Below are positions 32,905 to 41,500 of a stretch of DNA of 64,000 nucleotides, piece after piece. The number at the start of each line of letters is the position of its first letter. The first letter of the stretch is position 1. The notes below the pieces were generated by a model. It was not told the origin of the DNA and made no database searches. It was given only the letters and a program-made list of their open reading frames with translations. The position numbers and the translations under genes were made by a program. The stretch is from Actinacidiphila sp965342175 (lineage in GTDB: Bacteria; Actinomycetota; Actinomycetes; Streptomycetales; Streptomycetaceae), in assembly GCF_965342175.1 (NCBI RefSeq), contig NZ_CBDRBL010000002.1, positions 98,517 to 162,516 of the forward strand, written 5' to 3'.

Positions 32905-33969
32905 ATGGGTTGCGGACGTGCGTCGATCCTGGGAGCGGCCGCGGCTGCCGCGCTCGTGTTCGCCGCGGTGAGCACGGTTCCGGCCGTCGCGTACCCGAGC
33001 GACGGCCGGCATCACGTCCACACCCACGGTCACGGTCATGGCAGCGGCCACCGGGGCGCCTACGTCGCGCTCGGGGACTCCTACACATCGGGGCCACTCA
33101 TCCCCGACCAGGTGGACGCCGCGTGCGGCCGGTCGAACCGGAACTATCCCTCGCTGGTGGCACAGCGTCTGAGAGGCACCGAGCTGACCGACGTGAGCTG
33201 CGGCGGGGCCACCACGGCCGAGATGTGGAAGGCGCAGGGCGGCAACCCCCCGCAGTTGGACGCGCTCAGCAGGCGCACCTCCCTGGTCACCGTGCAGATC
33301 GGCGGCAACGACATCGGCTTCGGCAGCATCATCAGCACCTGCGCCGGCGCGGCGGTCTCCGACCCGACCGGCAATCCCTGCGAGAAGCACTACTCGGCGG
33401 GCGGCACCGACCGGCTGCGGGCCGCGGTCGAGGCGGCGGCGCCCAAGGTCGACGCGGTGCTGGACGCCATCCGCCACCGCGCGCCGCGGGCCCGCGTCGT
33501 GGTCGTCGGCTACCCCGCCCTGCTCCCCGACAGCGGCGCCGGCTGCCGTCCGGCGGTGCCTTTCGCCGACGGGGACTTCGCCTACCTCCGGGACACCGGT
33601 AAGCGGCTCAACGCCATGCTGGCCCGGCGGGCCAAGGCCGCCCACGCCACCTACGTCGACACCTACACCCCGACCGTCGGGCACGACATGTGTGCGGCTC
33701 CCGGCGTCCGCTGGATAGAGCCGCTCACGCCCGCCGCCCAGGCCGCCCCCGCGCACCCGAACGCCCTGGGAGAACAAGCCATGGCGCCGCCGTCCTCAAG
33801 GCGCTCTGCGTACGCGGCCGCATATGACGGAGCCGCGAGGGTCTCGTGCCCTCGCGGCCGCCCGTGCCCTCGCGGCCGTCACTCCGCGGCGACGGCCACC
33901 GGGCGACTGGCGGGTGCGCTGGCTTCGCGGGTGACGTCAGCGACGACCTCCACCACATCGGGCCCGTAG
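32905..33969 (+). CDS. Secreted SGNH/GDSL hydrolase, C-terminus frameshifted
   Basis: 354 residues as read. Sec signal peptide (GAAAAAALVFAAVSTVPAVA), then a His-rich stretch (HHVHTHGHGHGSGHR). SGNH blocks: ALGDSYTSGP with the nucleophile serine, SCGGATTAEMW, VTVQIGGNDIGF with the oxyanion Gly/Asn, and the last block APAHPNALGEQ with the catalytic histidine. Family role: extracellular lipase or esterase. Immediately after NALGEQ the natural continuation GAAVLKALCVRGRI and a TGA (33825-33827) is found in another frame. The open frame instead runs on with Ser/Arg-rich residues into the next, oppositely coded gene. The break is near 33780. The catalytic core is intact, so activity may remain. 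Confidence 0.85.
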   Translation: MGCGRASILGAAAAAALVFAAVSTVPAVAYPSDGRHHVHTHGHGHGSGHRGAYVALGDSYTSGPLIPDQVDAACGRSNRNYPSLVAQRLRGTELTDVSCGGATTAEMWKAQGGNPPQLDALSRRTSLVTVQIGGNDIGFGSIISTCAGAAVSDPTGNPCEKHYSAGGTDRLRAAVEAAAPKVDAVLDAIRHRAPRARVVVVGYPALLPDSGAGCRPAVPFADGDFAYLRDTGKRLNAMLARRAKAAHATYVDTYTPTVGHDMCAAPGVRWIEPLTPAAQAAPAHPNALGEQAMAPPSSRRSAYAAAYDGAARVSCPRGRPCPRGRHSAATATGRLAGALASRVTSATTSTTSGP

Positions 33970-34634
33970 GCCTCGGAGTTGACCACCTTCAGCAGCAGGC
34001 AGAAGGTGCCGTCGACACCATAGGTGCGGGAAAGTCGCTGGTAGTGGCGGGCGAGGTAGCGCACGGCGGCCTGGTTGGTCACCCCGCGCTGGCCGGAGGC
34101 GAGGAAGACCGGGCGATTGTTCCCGGTGTTCTCGTCGGCGGCCAGCCGGGCCAGGAAGACGTACTCCACCGCGCCCTTCTCCATGCGGTAGGTCTCGCCG
34201 CCCACGGTCAGGGCGCCCTGATCCTCGGCGGGTCCGGTGAAGTCGTGGACCCGAAAACCTGGGAGCATGGAACGCAGGTGCGCCGCCATGCGGTGGTTCG
34301 ATATCGGGCCGCCGATGCAGAACTCCGTGCGCGCCCCGAAACCCTGCCAGGCGGTGTCGTGGGGCAGTATCTCGGCGTGCGCCCCGCACTCCTTGATCAG
34401 GGCGGACAGTTCGATCAGCGCGAAGACGTCGTGGCGCGCGACGCTCCAGCCGCGGGTCGAGCCCGGATCGCGGTTGACGACCAGGAGGCATTCCGAACCA
34501 GTGGGGAGCCCGAAGAATCGCTGTTTGCGCCGCAGTTTGCGCCGCCACAGGTACGTGCGGACGAACCAGCCCAGCGCGGCGCTGACGCCGCTCGCGACCA
34601 GTCCCAGGACGATATTGCGCACGTCGTCGCTCAT
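33879..34634 (-). CDS. Membrane-anchored hypothetical protein
   Basis: 251 residues starting MSDDVRNIVLGLVASG, with one N-terminal transmembrane helix (IVLGLVASGVSAALGWFV) followed by a basic RRKLRRKQRF stop-transfer. The cytoplasmic rest is a mixed alpha/beta domain (SECLLVVNRDPGSTRGWSVA, DVFALIELSALIKECGAHAE, TEFCIGGPISNHRMAAHL, YVFLARLAADENTGNNRPVF). The DVFALIEL and CIGGPISN-R segments recall a small family of Streptomyces proteins annotated only as hypothetical; possibly nucleotide-binding. Oppositely oriented to the GDSL gene, whose frameshifted tail overlaps it. Confidence 0.72.
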   Translation of the reverse strand: MSDDVRNIVLGLVASGVSAALGWFVRTYLWRRKLRRKQRFFGLPTGSECLLVVNRDPGSTRGWSVARHDVFALIELSALIKECGAHAEILPHDTAWQGFGARTEFCIGGPISNHRMAAHLRSMLPGFRVHDFTGPAEDQGALTVGGETYRMEKGAVEYVFLARLAADENTGNNRPVFLASGQRGVTNQAAVRYLARHYQRLSRTYGVDGTFCLLLKVVNSEAYGPDVVEVVADVTREASAPASRPVAVAAE

Positions 34635-34660
34635 GGGCCGCGATCGTAGTTGAGGCGTTC

Positions 34661-34690
34661 CTGACGAGAAAGGCAGGGTGGGGTTAGGCT
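34661..34690 (+). promoter_or_regulatory. Promoter of the gamma-glutamyltransferase gene
   Basis: CTGACG (34661-34666), an 18-bp spacer and TAGGCT (34685-34690) match the Streptomyces housekeeping promoter pattern. They lie about 33 bases before the ATG, which has a GGAGG site at 34711. Confidence 0.55.
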
Positions 34691-34722
34691 GCCCGGACGG
34701 TCGTCCCAGTGGAGGTCCACGT

Positions 34723-36534
34723 ATGCGTCGTCACGCTGTACGGATACTGTCGCTGCTCACCGTAACCGCCGCCGCGTTCTCGGTGGCCGCGGCCCCGCCG
34801 GGGGCCGAGGTACCGGTCCGGGACGCCGGACCCGCCAAGGTCCCCCTCGCCGTCGGCTACGGGGGCGCGGTCTCCAGCGTCGACGCCGACGCCTCCGCCG
34901 CCGGCATCGAGGTGCTGCGGCGCGGCGGGAACGCCGTGGACGCCGCGGTCGCCACCGCGGCGGCTCTCGGCGTCACCGAGCCCTATTCGGCGGGCATCGG
35001 CGGCGGTGGCTACTTCGTGTACTACGACGCCAAGCAGCGCAAGGTGCACACCATCGACGGCCGGGAGACGGCCCCGAGGAGCGCCACCGACAAGCTCTTC
35101 GTCGAGAACGGCCAGCCGCTGCCCTTCAACGACGCCGTCACCAGCGGTCTGAGCGTCGGCGTCCCCGGCACCCCCGCCACCTGGGACACCGCGTTGAAGT
35201 CCTGGGGCAGCCGGAGCCTGCGGGACGTGCTGCGGCCGGCCGAGCGCCTCGCGCACGACGGCTTCACCGTGGACGCCACCTTCCGCAGCCAGACCGAGGC
35301 CAACCAGGCGCGCTTCCAGGACTTCCCGGCCACGGCCGCGCTCTTCCTGCCCGGCGGGCAACTGCCCGTCGTCGGCTCCACCCTCAAGAACCCGGACCTT
35401 GCCCGCACCTACTCCGAGCTCGGCCGCGAAGGGGTCTTTGCCGTCTACGGCGGCGGCATAGGCAAGGACATCGTCAACACCGTGCGCAAGCCGCCGGTGG
35501 ACCCGGCCGCCACCCGGGTCGTCCGCCCCGGCGACCTCACGACCGCCGACCTGAAGGCATACAAGGCCAAGCCGCAGAACCCCACCCGCGTCTCGTACCG
35601 CGGCCTGGACGTCTACGGGATGGCCCCGTCCTCCTCCGGCGGCACCACCGTCGGCGAGGCGCTGAACATCCTCGAGCGGACGGGCCGTCTCTCCCGGCTG
35701 TCCGAAGCGCAGTACCTGCACCGCTTCCTCGAGGCGAGCCGGATCTCCTTCGCCGACCGCGGGCGCTGGGTCGGCGACCCCGCTTTCGAGAAGGTCCCGA
35801 CCGCGGGGCTGCTGTCGCAGAGGTTCGCCGACTCCCGCGCCTGCCTGATCAAGGACGACGCGGTGCTGGCCAGCCCGGTCGCCCCAGGGGACCCGTCCCG
35901 TCCGGCGCGCTGCGACCGCGGTGGCAAGGCCGCCCCGACCACGTACGAGGGCGAGAGCACCACGCACCTCACGGTCGCCGACAAGTGGGGCAACGTCGTC
36001 GCGTACACCTTGACCATCGAGCAGACCGGGGGCAGCGCGATCACCGTCCCCGGGCGTGGCTTCCTGCTCAACAACGAGCTGACCGACTTCTCCTTCGCCC
36101 CGGCGAGCCCCTCCGTCCACGACCCCAACCTGCCCGGCCCCGGGAAGCGGCCGCGTTCGTCGATGTCCCCGACGATCGTGCTGAAGGACGGCCGGGTGGA
36201 CTTCGCGCTCGGCTCGCCCGGCGGCGCCACGATCATCACCACGGTGCTGCAGGTGCTGACCGAGCATGTCGACCGCGGCATGCCGCTGGTGGATGCGATC
36301 GCCGTGCCCCGCGCCAGCCAGCGCAACGCCGCGACGACGCAGGTGGAGCCCGCCTTCCTCGCCAGCGATGTGGCGGCGGAGCTGAAGGACATCGGGCACA
36401 GCTTCGCGGACGCGGGCGAGATCGGCGCCGTGACCGGTGTGCAGCGACTGCCGGACGGACGCTGGCTGGCCGCCGCAGAGAAGGTGCGCCGCGGTGGCGG
36501 CTCGGCGATGGTGGTTCAGAGCACGATGCGGTAA
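34723..36534 (+). CDS. ggt: Gamma-glutamyltransferase (secreted)
   Basis: 603 residues from the ATG at 34723. N-terminal signal (ILSLLTVTAAAFSVAAAPPG), large-subunit features (GYGGAVSSVDADASAAGIEV, RRGGNAVDAAVATAAALGV, IGGGGYFVYYD) and the autocleavage site where Thr about residue 413 in ESTTHLTVAD becomes the N-terminal nucleophile of the small subunit. Later LLNNELTDFSF, RPRSSMSPTIVLKDG and SPGGATIITTVLQ are conserved. It transfers or hydrolyses the gamma-glutamyl group of glutathione and similar compounds outside the cell. A second, more divergent family member is at 50801. The end overlaps the opposing phosphoesterase gene by 19 bases. Confidence 0.93.
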   Translation: MRRHAVRILSLLTVTAAAFSVAAAPPGAEVPVRDAGPAKVPLAVGYGGAVSSVDADASAAGIEVLRRGGNAVDAAVATAAALGVTEPYSAGIGGGGYFVYYDAKQRKVHTIDGRETAPRSATDKLFVENGQPLPFNDAVTSGLSVGVPGTPATWDTALKSWGSRSLRDVLRPAERLAHDGFTVDATFRSQTEANQARFQDFPATAALFLPGGQLPVVGSTLKNPDLARTYSELGREGVFAVYGGGIGKDIVNTVRKPPVDPAATRVVRPGDLTTADLKAYKAKPQNPTRVSYRGLDVYGMAPSSSGGTTVGEALNILERTGRLSRLSEAQYLHRFLEASRISFADRGRWVGDPAFEKVPTAGLLSQRFADSRACLIKDDAVLASPVAPGDPSRPARCDRGGKAAPTTYEGESTTHLTVADKWGNVVAYTLTIEQTGGSAITVPGRGFLLNNELTDFSFAPASPSVHDPNLPGPGKRPRSSMSPTIVLKDGRVDFALGSPGGATIITTVLQVLTEHVDRGMPLVDAIAVPRASQRNAATTQVEPAFLASDVAAELKDIGHSFADAGEIGAVTGVQRLPDGRWLAAAEKVRRGGGSAMVVQSTMR

Positions 36535-37262
36535 TGAGTCGTCAGGCGCCGTTCGCCGTCGAGCACATGGAAGGCGACGCCGGGCGGCGCCGAACGGTCG
36601 GCCACCGCGCCGTCCTGCCCCGATTCCCACGGCATGCGCAGCGTCCACGTCACCCCCGGCGCGGCGATCAGCGGCCGCCCGGCGAAGCTCGTGGCGGCGG
36701 GCGTGTGCGCGTGCCCGGTCAGGACGGCCACCACCTCCGGGTGCGCCGCCAGCAGTTCCGCCAAGGCCTCGGGGCGTCCCAGCCGGTAGCCGTCGGGCAG
36801 CGGATGGTGCAGCGGCACGGGCGGGTGGTGGAAGGCCACCAGCGCGGGAGTCCCCGGCGCGAGGCCGTTCAGCGTCGCGGACAGCCACCGCAGGGTGTCC
36901 TCGTCCAGGAGGCCGTCGTCCTCACCAGGGATCGTCGAATCGCACATTAGGATGGCCGTCCCGGCGACGAGGTGCGCCCGGTTCACCGGCCCTGCCCCCT
37001 CCGCCTCGCCCAGCAGCGCCTTGCGGTAGGCGGCGCGGCGATCATGGTTGCCCGGGCAGCAGAGCACGGGGAAGGGCGCCTGGAGGATCCGGGCGGCGTC
37101 CTCGTACTCGGCGGGGGCGCCGTGGTCGGCGATGTCCCCGGTGACCAGCAGTGCGTCCGGTTGCCGGGGGAGTCCGCGCAGGTACGCCATGACGCGGTCG
37201 GCGCGCTCCGACGAGCGCTCGGTGCCGTCGAGATGCAGATCGCTGATATGAGCCAGCAGCAT
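36516..37262 (-). CDS. Calcineurin-like metallophosphoesterase (CpdA/Icc type)
   Basis: 248 residues. The metal motifs are all visible: AHISDLHLDG (DxH), LLVTGDIADHG (GDxxD), VLCCPGNHDRR (GNHD), VAFHHPPVP, and VLTGHAHTP (GHxH). The set matches class III cyclic nucleotide phosphodiesterase-like enzymes, which cleave phosphodiesters with two metal ions. The substrate, cAMP or another, is not determined. It is divergent from the CGNR gene across a short gap with AT-rich palindromes, suggesting shared control. Confidence 0.9.
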   Translation of the reverse strand: MLLAHISDLHLDGTERSSERADRVMAYLRGLPRQPDALLVTGDIADHGAPAEYEDAARILQAPFPVLCCPGNHDRRAAYRKALLGEAEGAGPVNRAHLVAGTAILMCDSTIPGEDDGLLDEDTLRWLSATLNGLAPGTPALVAFHHPPVPLHHPLPDGYRLGRPEALAELLAAHPEVVAVLTGHAHTPAATSFAGRPLIAAPGVTWTLRMPWESGQDGAVADRSAPPGVAFHVLDGERRLTTHYRIVL

Positions 37263-37290
37263 GGGCCGCTCCCCTCCTGGGCTAACGTTA

Positions 37291-37312
37291 AATGGATTCT
37301 ATGCCATTAGAA
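37291..37312. promoter_or_regulatory. Overlapping inverted repeats in the divergent promoter
   Basis: AATGG (37291-37295) and CCATT (37304-37308) form one inverted repeat; TTCTA (37297-37301) and TAGAA (37308-37312) form another across TGCCAT. They sit in an unusually AT-rich island between the phosphoesterase and the CGNR gene. Candidate operator for the CGNR protein. Confidence 0.45.
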
Positions 37313-37367
37313 CGGCAGAAGGGTAGGCGGTAGAGTGCCGTCGGCGGGCCATCGAGAGGAGGACGTC

Positions 37368-37982
37368 ATGGAGCGGGACCTCGCCATAGAACTGGCGAAC
37401 ACCCTCCGCCACGACGGTGACGGAGGGGTCGCCGACGACCTCGGCGACCCGACCGCGCTGACGGCCTGGGTTCGCGCGCACCTTCCCGAGGCCGACGGCT
37501 TCGCCGCGGACGACGCGGCGCTCGCCGATGTGCTCGCCCTGCGCCGCGCCCTGCGCGCCCTGTTCGCCCGCGCCGTGGCGCCCGGGCCGCCCAGTGCCGC
37601 CGACGCCCGGCGCCTGATGCCCGCCGAGGAGGCTCTCACGCACCTCAACGCCGCCGCGGCGCTGCTCCCCGTCGCCCCTCGGCTCGTGTGGCCGGTGCAG
37701 CAGGCTCCCGTCGCCACGCTCGTGTCGACGGCGCAGCCGGCCGAGCCGGTGGCCCGCGTCGTCGCGGCACTCGCCCGGGCGGCCGTGGATTTCCTTGCCG
37801 GACCCCGGCGCGACCGGCTGCGGTCCTGCGGCGCGCCCAGGTGTGTCCGGTATTTCGTCAAGTCCCACGGCCGCCAGGAGTGGTGCAAGCCGTCCTGCGG
37901 CAACCGCGCCCGTGTCGCCCGCCATTACCGACGTCACCATGCGGAGCAGGTTCAGGGGCGAGGGACCGAAGCTGAGGGCTGA
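37368..37982 (+). CDS. CGNR zinc-finger protein with N-terminal ABATE domain
   Basis: 204 residues from the ATG at 37368, with GAGAGGAGGA upstream. The N-terminal part (LAIELANTLRHDG, LADVLALRRALRALFARAV) is the ABATE stress-associated domain. The C-terminal ~45 residues are the CGNR zinc ribbon with cysteines in LRSCGAPRCVRYFV and WCKPSCGNRARVARHYRR. These proteins are thought to be DNA-binding regulators in actinobacteria. The neighbouring palindromes suggest autoregulation and control of the divergent phosphoesterase, which is inference. Confidence 0.85.
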   Translation: MERDLAIELANTLRHDGDGGVADDLGDPTALTAWVRAHLPEADGFAADDAALADVLALRRALRALFARAVAPGPPSAADARRLMPAEEALTHLNAAAALLPVAPRLVWPVQQAPVATLVSTAQPAEPVARVVAALARAAVDFLAGPRRDRLRSCGAPRCVRYFVKSHGRQEWCKPSCGNRARVARHYRRHHAEQVQGRGTEAEG

Positions 37983-38406
37983 GGCCCGTGGGCGCAGCGG
38001 TGGGGGAGCGCCGCTGACGCCTCCGCCCGCCGGGCGCTCGTCGTGCCCCATGGCGCCGCCGGCGTCGGGCTGTGTGCGTGTGCCGGCCACCGTATGCCTC
38101 ACCGACACACTGCCGGGCCGCCCTCGCAGGAGGGGCAGCCCGCCGGGCCGCCCTCGCCCGGGAAGGCGGGCAGGCGCGTCGGCCCGGTCTTGCCGCCGCG
38201 GCCGGTGCCCGCCCGTGAGCGCCGCGGCGTGGCGGCCGCACTGCGCCGGGCGGGTCTGCCCGACCCCGAAACCTGATCGGCTTCGTTGAGTAACGGCGCT
38301 GGTATTGCCACAGTGGGCAGTGGGCTCTTACGTTCGTCCCAACGCCGGATCTACGTGCGTAGACCAGCCTGCCGTTCCGGCGTGCCCTTGCGTCAAAGGA
38401 GCTGTC
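37983..38406. other. Gap before the pyrimidine cluster, with possible promoter elements
   Basis: A 77-codon frame from GTG 38043 to 38276 ends in protein-like RGVAAALRRAGLPDPET but is otherwise Pro/Gly/Arg-rich, so I do not call it a gene. Nearer the nitrilase gene are TGCCACAGTGGGCA (around 38307-38320) and CTACG-TG-CGTAG (38351-38362), both nearly perfect inverted repeats, and TTGAG/TTACGTT promoter-like segments. A GGAGCTGTC ribosome site precedes 38407. Confidence 0.5.
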
Positions 38407-39252
38407 ATGCCCAATGTCGTACGCGCCGCGCTCGTCCAGGCGACGTGGACCGGTGACACCGAGTCGATGATCGCGAAGCACGAGGAGCACGCCCGCGAGG
38501 CAGCCGCGCAGGGTGCCCAGGTGATCGGCTTCCAGGAGGTGTTCAACTCCCCCTACTTCTGCCAGGTCCAGGAGGCCGAGAACCACCGGTGGGCCGAGCG
38601 GGTGCCGGACGGTCCGACCGTGCGGCGTATGCAGGCGCTCGCCCGGGAGACGGGCATGGTGACGGTGGTGCCGGTCCACGAGATCGAACAGGACGGCTTC
38701 TACTACAACACCGCCGCCGTGATCGACGCCGACGGCAGCTACCTCGGCAAATACCGGAAGCACCACATCCCGCAGGTCAAGGGCTTCTGGGAGAAGTTCT
38801 ACTTCAAGCCCGGCAACCTGGGGTGGCCCGTCTTCGACACGGCCGTCGGCAAGATCGGCGTCTACATCTGCTACGACCGCCACTTCCCCGAGGGCTGGCG
38901 GGCGCTCGGCCTCGCCGGCGCGCAACTGGTCTACAACCCCTCGGCGACGCATCGCGGGCTCTCCTCGTACCTGTGGCAGCTGGAGCAGCCGGCCGCGGCC
39001 GTCGCCAACGAGTACTTCGTCGCCGCCATCAACCGGGTCGGCCAGGAACCGGACTACGGCGACAACGACTTCTACGGCACCTCGTACTTCGTCGACCCCC
39101 GCGGCCAGTTCGTGGGTGACGTGGCCTCCGACAAGGAGGAACAGCTGATCGTGCGTGACCTGGACTTCGACCTGATCCCCGCGGTGCGCCAGCAGTGGGC
39201 CTTCTACCGGGACCGCCGCCCTGACGCCTACAGCACCCTGACGGAGGCGTGA
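38407..39252 (+). CDS. Beta-ureidopropionase / N-carbamoyl amidohydrolase (nitrilase superfamily)
   Basis: 281 residues from the ATG at 38407 (MPNVVRAALVQATWTGD). The Glu-Lys-Cys triad is visible: FQEVFNSPYF (Glu), KYRKHHIPQVKGFWEK (Lys) and YICYDRHFPEG (Cys). The pattern with HHIPQ and the C-terminal DNDFYGTSYFVDPRG is that of N-carbamoyl-beta-alanine amidohydrolases. It releases CO2 and ammonia from ureidopropionate (from uracil) or the methyl analogue from thymine. It is seven bases upstream of a class III aminotransferase and in the same cluster as dihydropyrimidinase. Activity on N-carbamoyl-D-amino acids from hydantoins is an alternative. Confidence 0.88.
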   Translation: MPNVVRAALVQATWTGDTESMIAKHEEHAREAAAQGAQVIGFQEVFNSPYFCQVQEAENHRWAERVPDGPTVRRMQALARETGMVTVVPVHEIEQDGFYYNTAAVIDADGSYLGKYRKHHIPQVKGFWEKFYFKPGNLGWPVFDTAVGKIGVYICYDRHFPEGWRALGLAGAQLVYNPSATHRGLSSYLWQLEQPAAAVANEYFVAAINRVGQEPDYGDNDFYGTSYFVDPRGQFVGDVASDKEEQLIVRDLDFDLIPAVRQQWAFYRDRRPDAYSTLTEA

Positions 39253-39259
39253 AACGTCC

Positions 39260-40567
39260 ATGACCATCACCGAGAACCCGCACGCCGCGCTCCACTCCCG
39301 CCACCAGGCCGTGATGCCGCAGTGGCTCGTGACCTACTACCGGCAGCCCATCGAGATCACCCACGGCGAGGGCCGCCACGTCTGGGACGCCGAGGGCCGG
39401 CAGTACCTGGACTTCTTCGGCGGCATCCTCACCACCATGACCGCCCACGCCCTGCCCGAGGTGACCGCCGCGATCCGCGAACAGGCGGGGCGGATCCTGC
39501 ACTCCTCCACGCTCTATCTGAGCTCGCAGGCCGTCGAGCTCGCCGAGCGCATCGCCCGCCTGTCGGGCGTCCCCGACGCCCGGGTCTTCTTCACCACCTC
39601 CGGCACGGAGGCGAACGACACAGCGCTGCTGCTCGCCACCACGTACCGGAAGTCCAACCAGATCCTGGCGCTGCGCAACAGCTACCACGGGCGCTCCTTC
39701 TCGGCGATCGGCATCACCGGCAACACCTCCTGGTCGCCGACGAGCCTGTCGCCGCTCCAGACGCTCTACGTGCACGGCGGCGTCCGACACCGCGGCCCGT
39801 ACGCGCACCTGTCCGACGCCGAGTTCACGGCTGCCTGCGTGGCGGATCTGGAGGACGTGCTCGGCCAGGCCAACGGCCAGGTCGCCGCCCTGATCGCCGA
39901 GCCGGTCCAGGGCGTCGGGGGCTTCACCTCGGGTCCTGACGGGCTGCTGGCCGCGTTCAAGCAGGTCCTGGACCGGCATGGCATCCTGTGGATCACCGAC
40001 GAGGTGCAGACCGGCTGGGGCCGCACCGGTGAGCACTTCTGGGGCTGGCAGGCGCACGAGGGCTCCGGCCCGCCGGACGTCTTGACCTTCGCCAAGGGCG
40101 TCGGCAACGGCCTTTCCATGGGCGGGGTCGTCGCCCGCGCCGAGGTGATGAACTGCCTCACCGCCAACTCCATCTCCACCTTTGGCGGCAGCCCCATCAC
40201 CACGGCCGGCGCGCTGGCCAACCTGCAATACCTCCTCGACCACGATCTGCAGGGCAACGCCCGGCGCGTGGGCGGTCTGCTCAGGTCGCGACTGGAGGCC
40301 ATCTGCTCCGGGCTCCCGGTGGTGCGCGAGGTGCGCGGACGCGGGCTGATGCTCGGCGTCGAGCTGGCCTCGCCGGCTGCCGCGGGCCTCGTCCTGGAGG
40401 CGGCGCGTGAGGGCGGCCTGCTCATCGGCAAGGGCGGCCGGGCCGGCGACGCGCTGCGCATCGCCCCGCCGCTCTCCCTGACCGTCGCGGAGGCGGAGGA
40501 AGGGGCGTCCATCCTGGAGTCGGCACTCAAGCAGGCCCAGAGCGAGCTGGGCGACGGTTCAACCTGA
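39260..40567 (+). CDS. Class III aminotransferase (beta-alanine/aminoisobutyrate type)
   Basis: 435 residues, fold type I PLP enzyme. Cofactor motifs: TSGTEANDTALLLAT, ITDEVQTGWGRTGEHFWG with the PLP aspartate, and TFAKGVGNGLSMGGV with the Schiff-base lysine. N-terminal WLVTYYRQPIEITHGEG and YLDFFGGILTTM are like AGXT2-type omega-aminotransferases. In this cluster it should convert beta-alanine or 3-aminoisobutyrate, the ureidopropionase product, to the semialdehyde. It follows the nitrilase by seven bases and is followed by a strong terminator, so the two form an operon. Confidence 0.9.
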   Translation: MTITENPHAALHSRHQAVMPQWLVTYYRQPIEITHGEGRHVWDAEGRQYLDFFGGILTTMTAHALPEVTAAIREQAGRILHSSTLYLSSQAVELAERIARLSGVPDARVFFTTSGTEANDTALLLATTYRKSNQILALRNSYHGRSFSAIGITGNTSWSPTSLSPLQTLYVHGGVRHRGPYAHLSDAEFTAACVADLEDVLGQANGQVAALIAEPVQGVGGFTSGPDGLLAAFKQVLDRHGILWITDEVQTGWGRTGEHFWGWQAHEGSGPPDVLTFAKGVGNGLSMGGVVARAEVMNCLTANSISTFGGSPITTAGALANLQYLLDHDLQGNARRVGGLLRSRLEAICSGLPVVREVRGRGLMLGVELASPAAAGLVLEAAREGGLLIGKGGRAGDALRIAPPLSLTVAEAEEGASILESALKQAQSELGDGST

Positions 40568-40586
40568 CGCCGCGGCACCGCCTCAA

Positions 40587-40616
40587 GCGCGGGCAGGGGC
40601 CTCGCCCCGCCCGCGC
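40587..40616. terminator. Strong GC hairpin between converging genes
   Basis: GCGCGGGC-A-GGGGC pairs with GCCCC-GCCCGCGC around a CTC loop; one bulged A. It ends the nitrilase-aminotransferase transcript and possibly also the leftward orphan gene. Confidence 0.75.
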
Positions 40617-40666
40617 CGCCGCCGTTGCTCACCGGTTCCCGTGTGGCGCGTGGAACGTCGGGCGGG

Positions 40667-41419
40667 TCATCGGCGCGCCGCACGCGATGCTGCGGCCGCC
40701 GGGGTGGGCGACGCCGGGCGGTCCGGGTGCTGCGGGCGGCCCGGTCTGCGGAAGTGGGTGTACGGCGGATATGCCGCGAAAGCGATGTCGAGCTCGGGCC
40801 CGCGCCATCCGTCGCCGGGGTGCAGCAGCGGCGTGAGCGACTCGACCAGGGCCATGTGCCCCTTCACCACGCCCTTCTGACACGGCCCCTGGCCGGCTGC
40901 CCACGCCAACTGCGTGGCCGCGAAGGAGAACGTGCCGCGGCTGCCGACGAGGATGAGGGTCCGGGCGTGTCCGACGGGCCGCAGCCGGTCGCGGGATTCC
41001 GCGCGGCCGTACCGTTTCCACCAGGCGTCGGCGTCGCGTGCCGTGCGCGCCTCGTCCGTGCGGACCGTCAGCGGTACGCCGCCGGTGAGCCGGCGGCGCA
41101 ATCCGGGCCATGCGCTCGCCCGCAGGCCGAGTGAGTGGTGGATCAGGACGAGGTCGACCCGGCCGCCGCACGCCTCCAGATACCCCTCCTCCCGCAGGGG
41201 CACTCCGCCGCGCAGCGGGACGTGGACGATGGTGCGCCGGGAGCAGGCCGCGAAGGAGAACATTCCGGCGAGAGTCGAGAGCCCCGCGTGGTCGCCGACC
41301 AGGAAGCCGTAGGCGGCCGGGTCGGTGAGCGCCGTGTGGCGCGGGGGGTGCCATGGTTGCACGACCCGGTGCTCGACGGGCCCGGTTCGCGGCCGGAACT
41401 GACGCAGTCTCATTCGCAC
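40667..41419 (-). CDS. Orphan hypothetical protein inside the pyrimidine cluster
   Basis: 250 residues from a GTG at 41419 with GGAGG seven bases upstream; an ATG at 41413 is the other choice. The frame is open to 41686, but that part runs through the divergent promoter. Composition is protein-like (TDPAAYGFLVGDHAGLSTLA, GMFSFAACSRRTIVHVPLRG, VDLVLIHHSLGLRA, TLILVGSRGTFSFAATQLAW). Two GMFSF/GTFSFA-type segments suggest an internal repeat. I do not recognise a family. It is coded opposite to the surrounding catabolic genes and is divergent from the dihydropyrimidinase operon across a palindrome. Confidence 0.65.
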   Translation of the reverse strand: MRMRLRQFRPRTGPVEHRVVQPWHPPRHTALTDPAAYGFLVGDHAGLSTLAGMFSFAACSRRTIVHVPLRGGVPLREEGYLEACGGRVDLVLIHHSLGLRASAWPGLRRRLTGGVPLTVRTDEARTARDADAWWKRYGRAESRDRLRPVGHARTLILVGSRGTFSFAATQLAWAAGQGPCQKGVVKGHMALVESLTPLLHPGDGWRGPELDIAFAAYPPYTHFRRPGRPQHPDRPASPTPAAAASRAARR

Positions 41420-41500
41420 GCGGGATCCTCCATCCGCCCATCGTCGCCGCGTCGCCGCGGCCCGGGCAACGCGATTTCCCCGCACGCCGCATACCAGCTC

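Noticed and set aside
31501..33777. A long leftward frame across the gene-poor stretch
   Set aside because: It crosses the GDSL gene antisense and has no protein-like segment even in the gap 32113-32904.
38043..38276. A 77-codon frame before the nitrilase gene
   Set aside because: Only the last 17 residues look natural; no ribosome site and no family.
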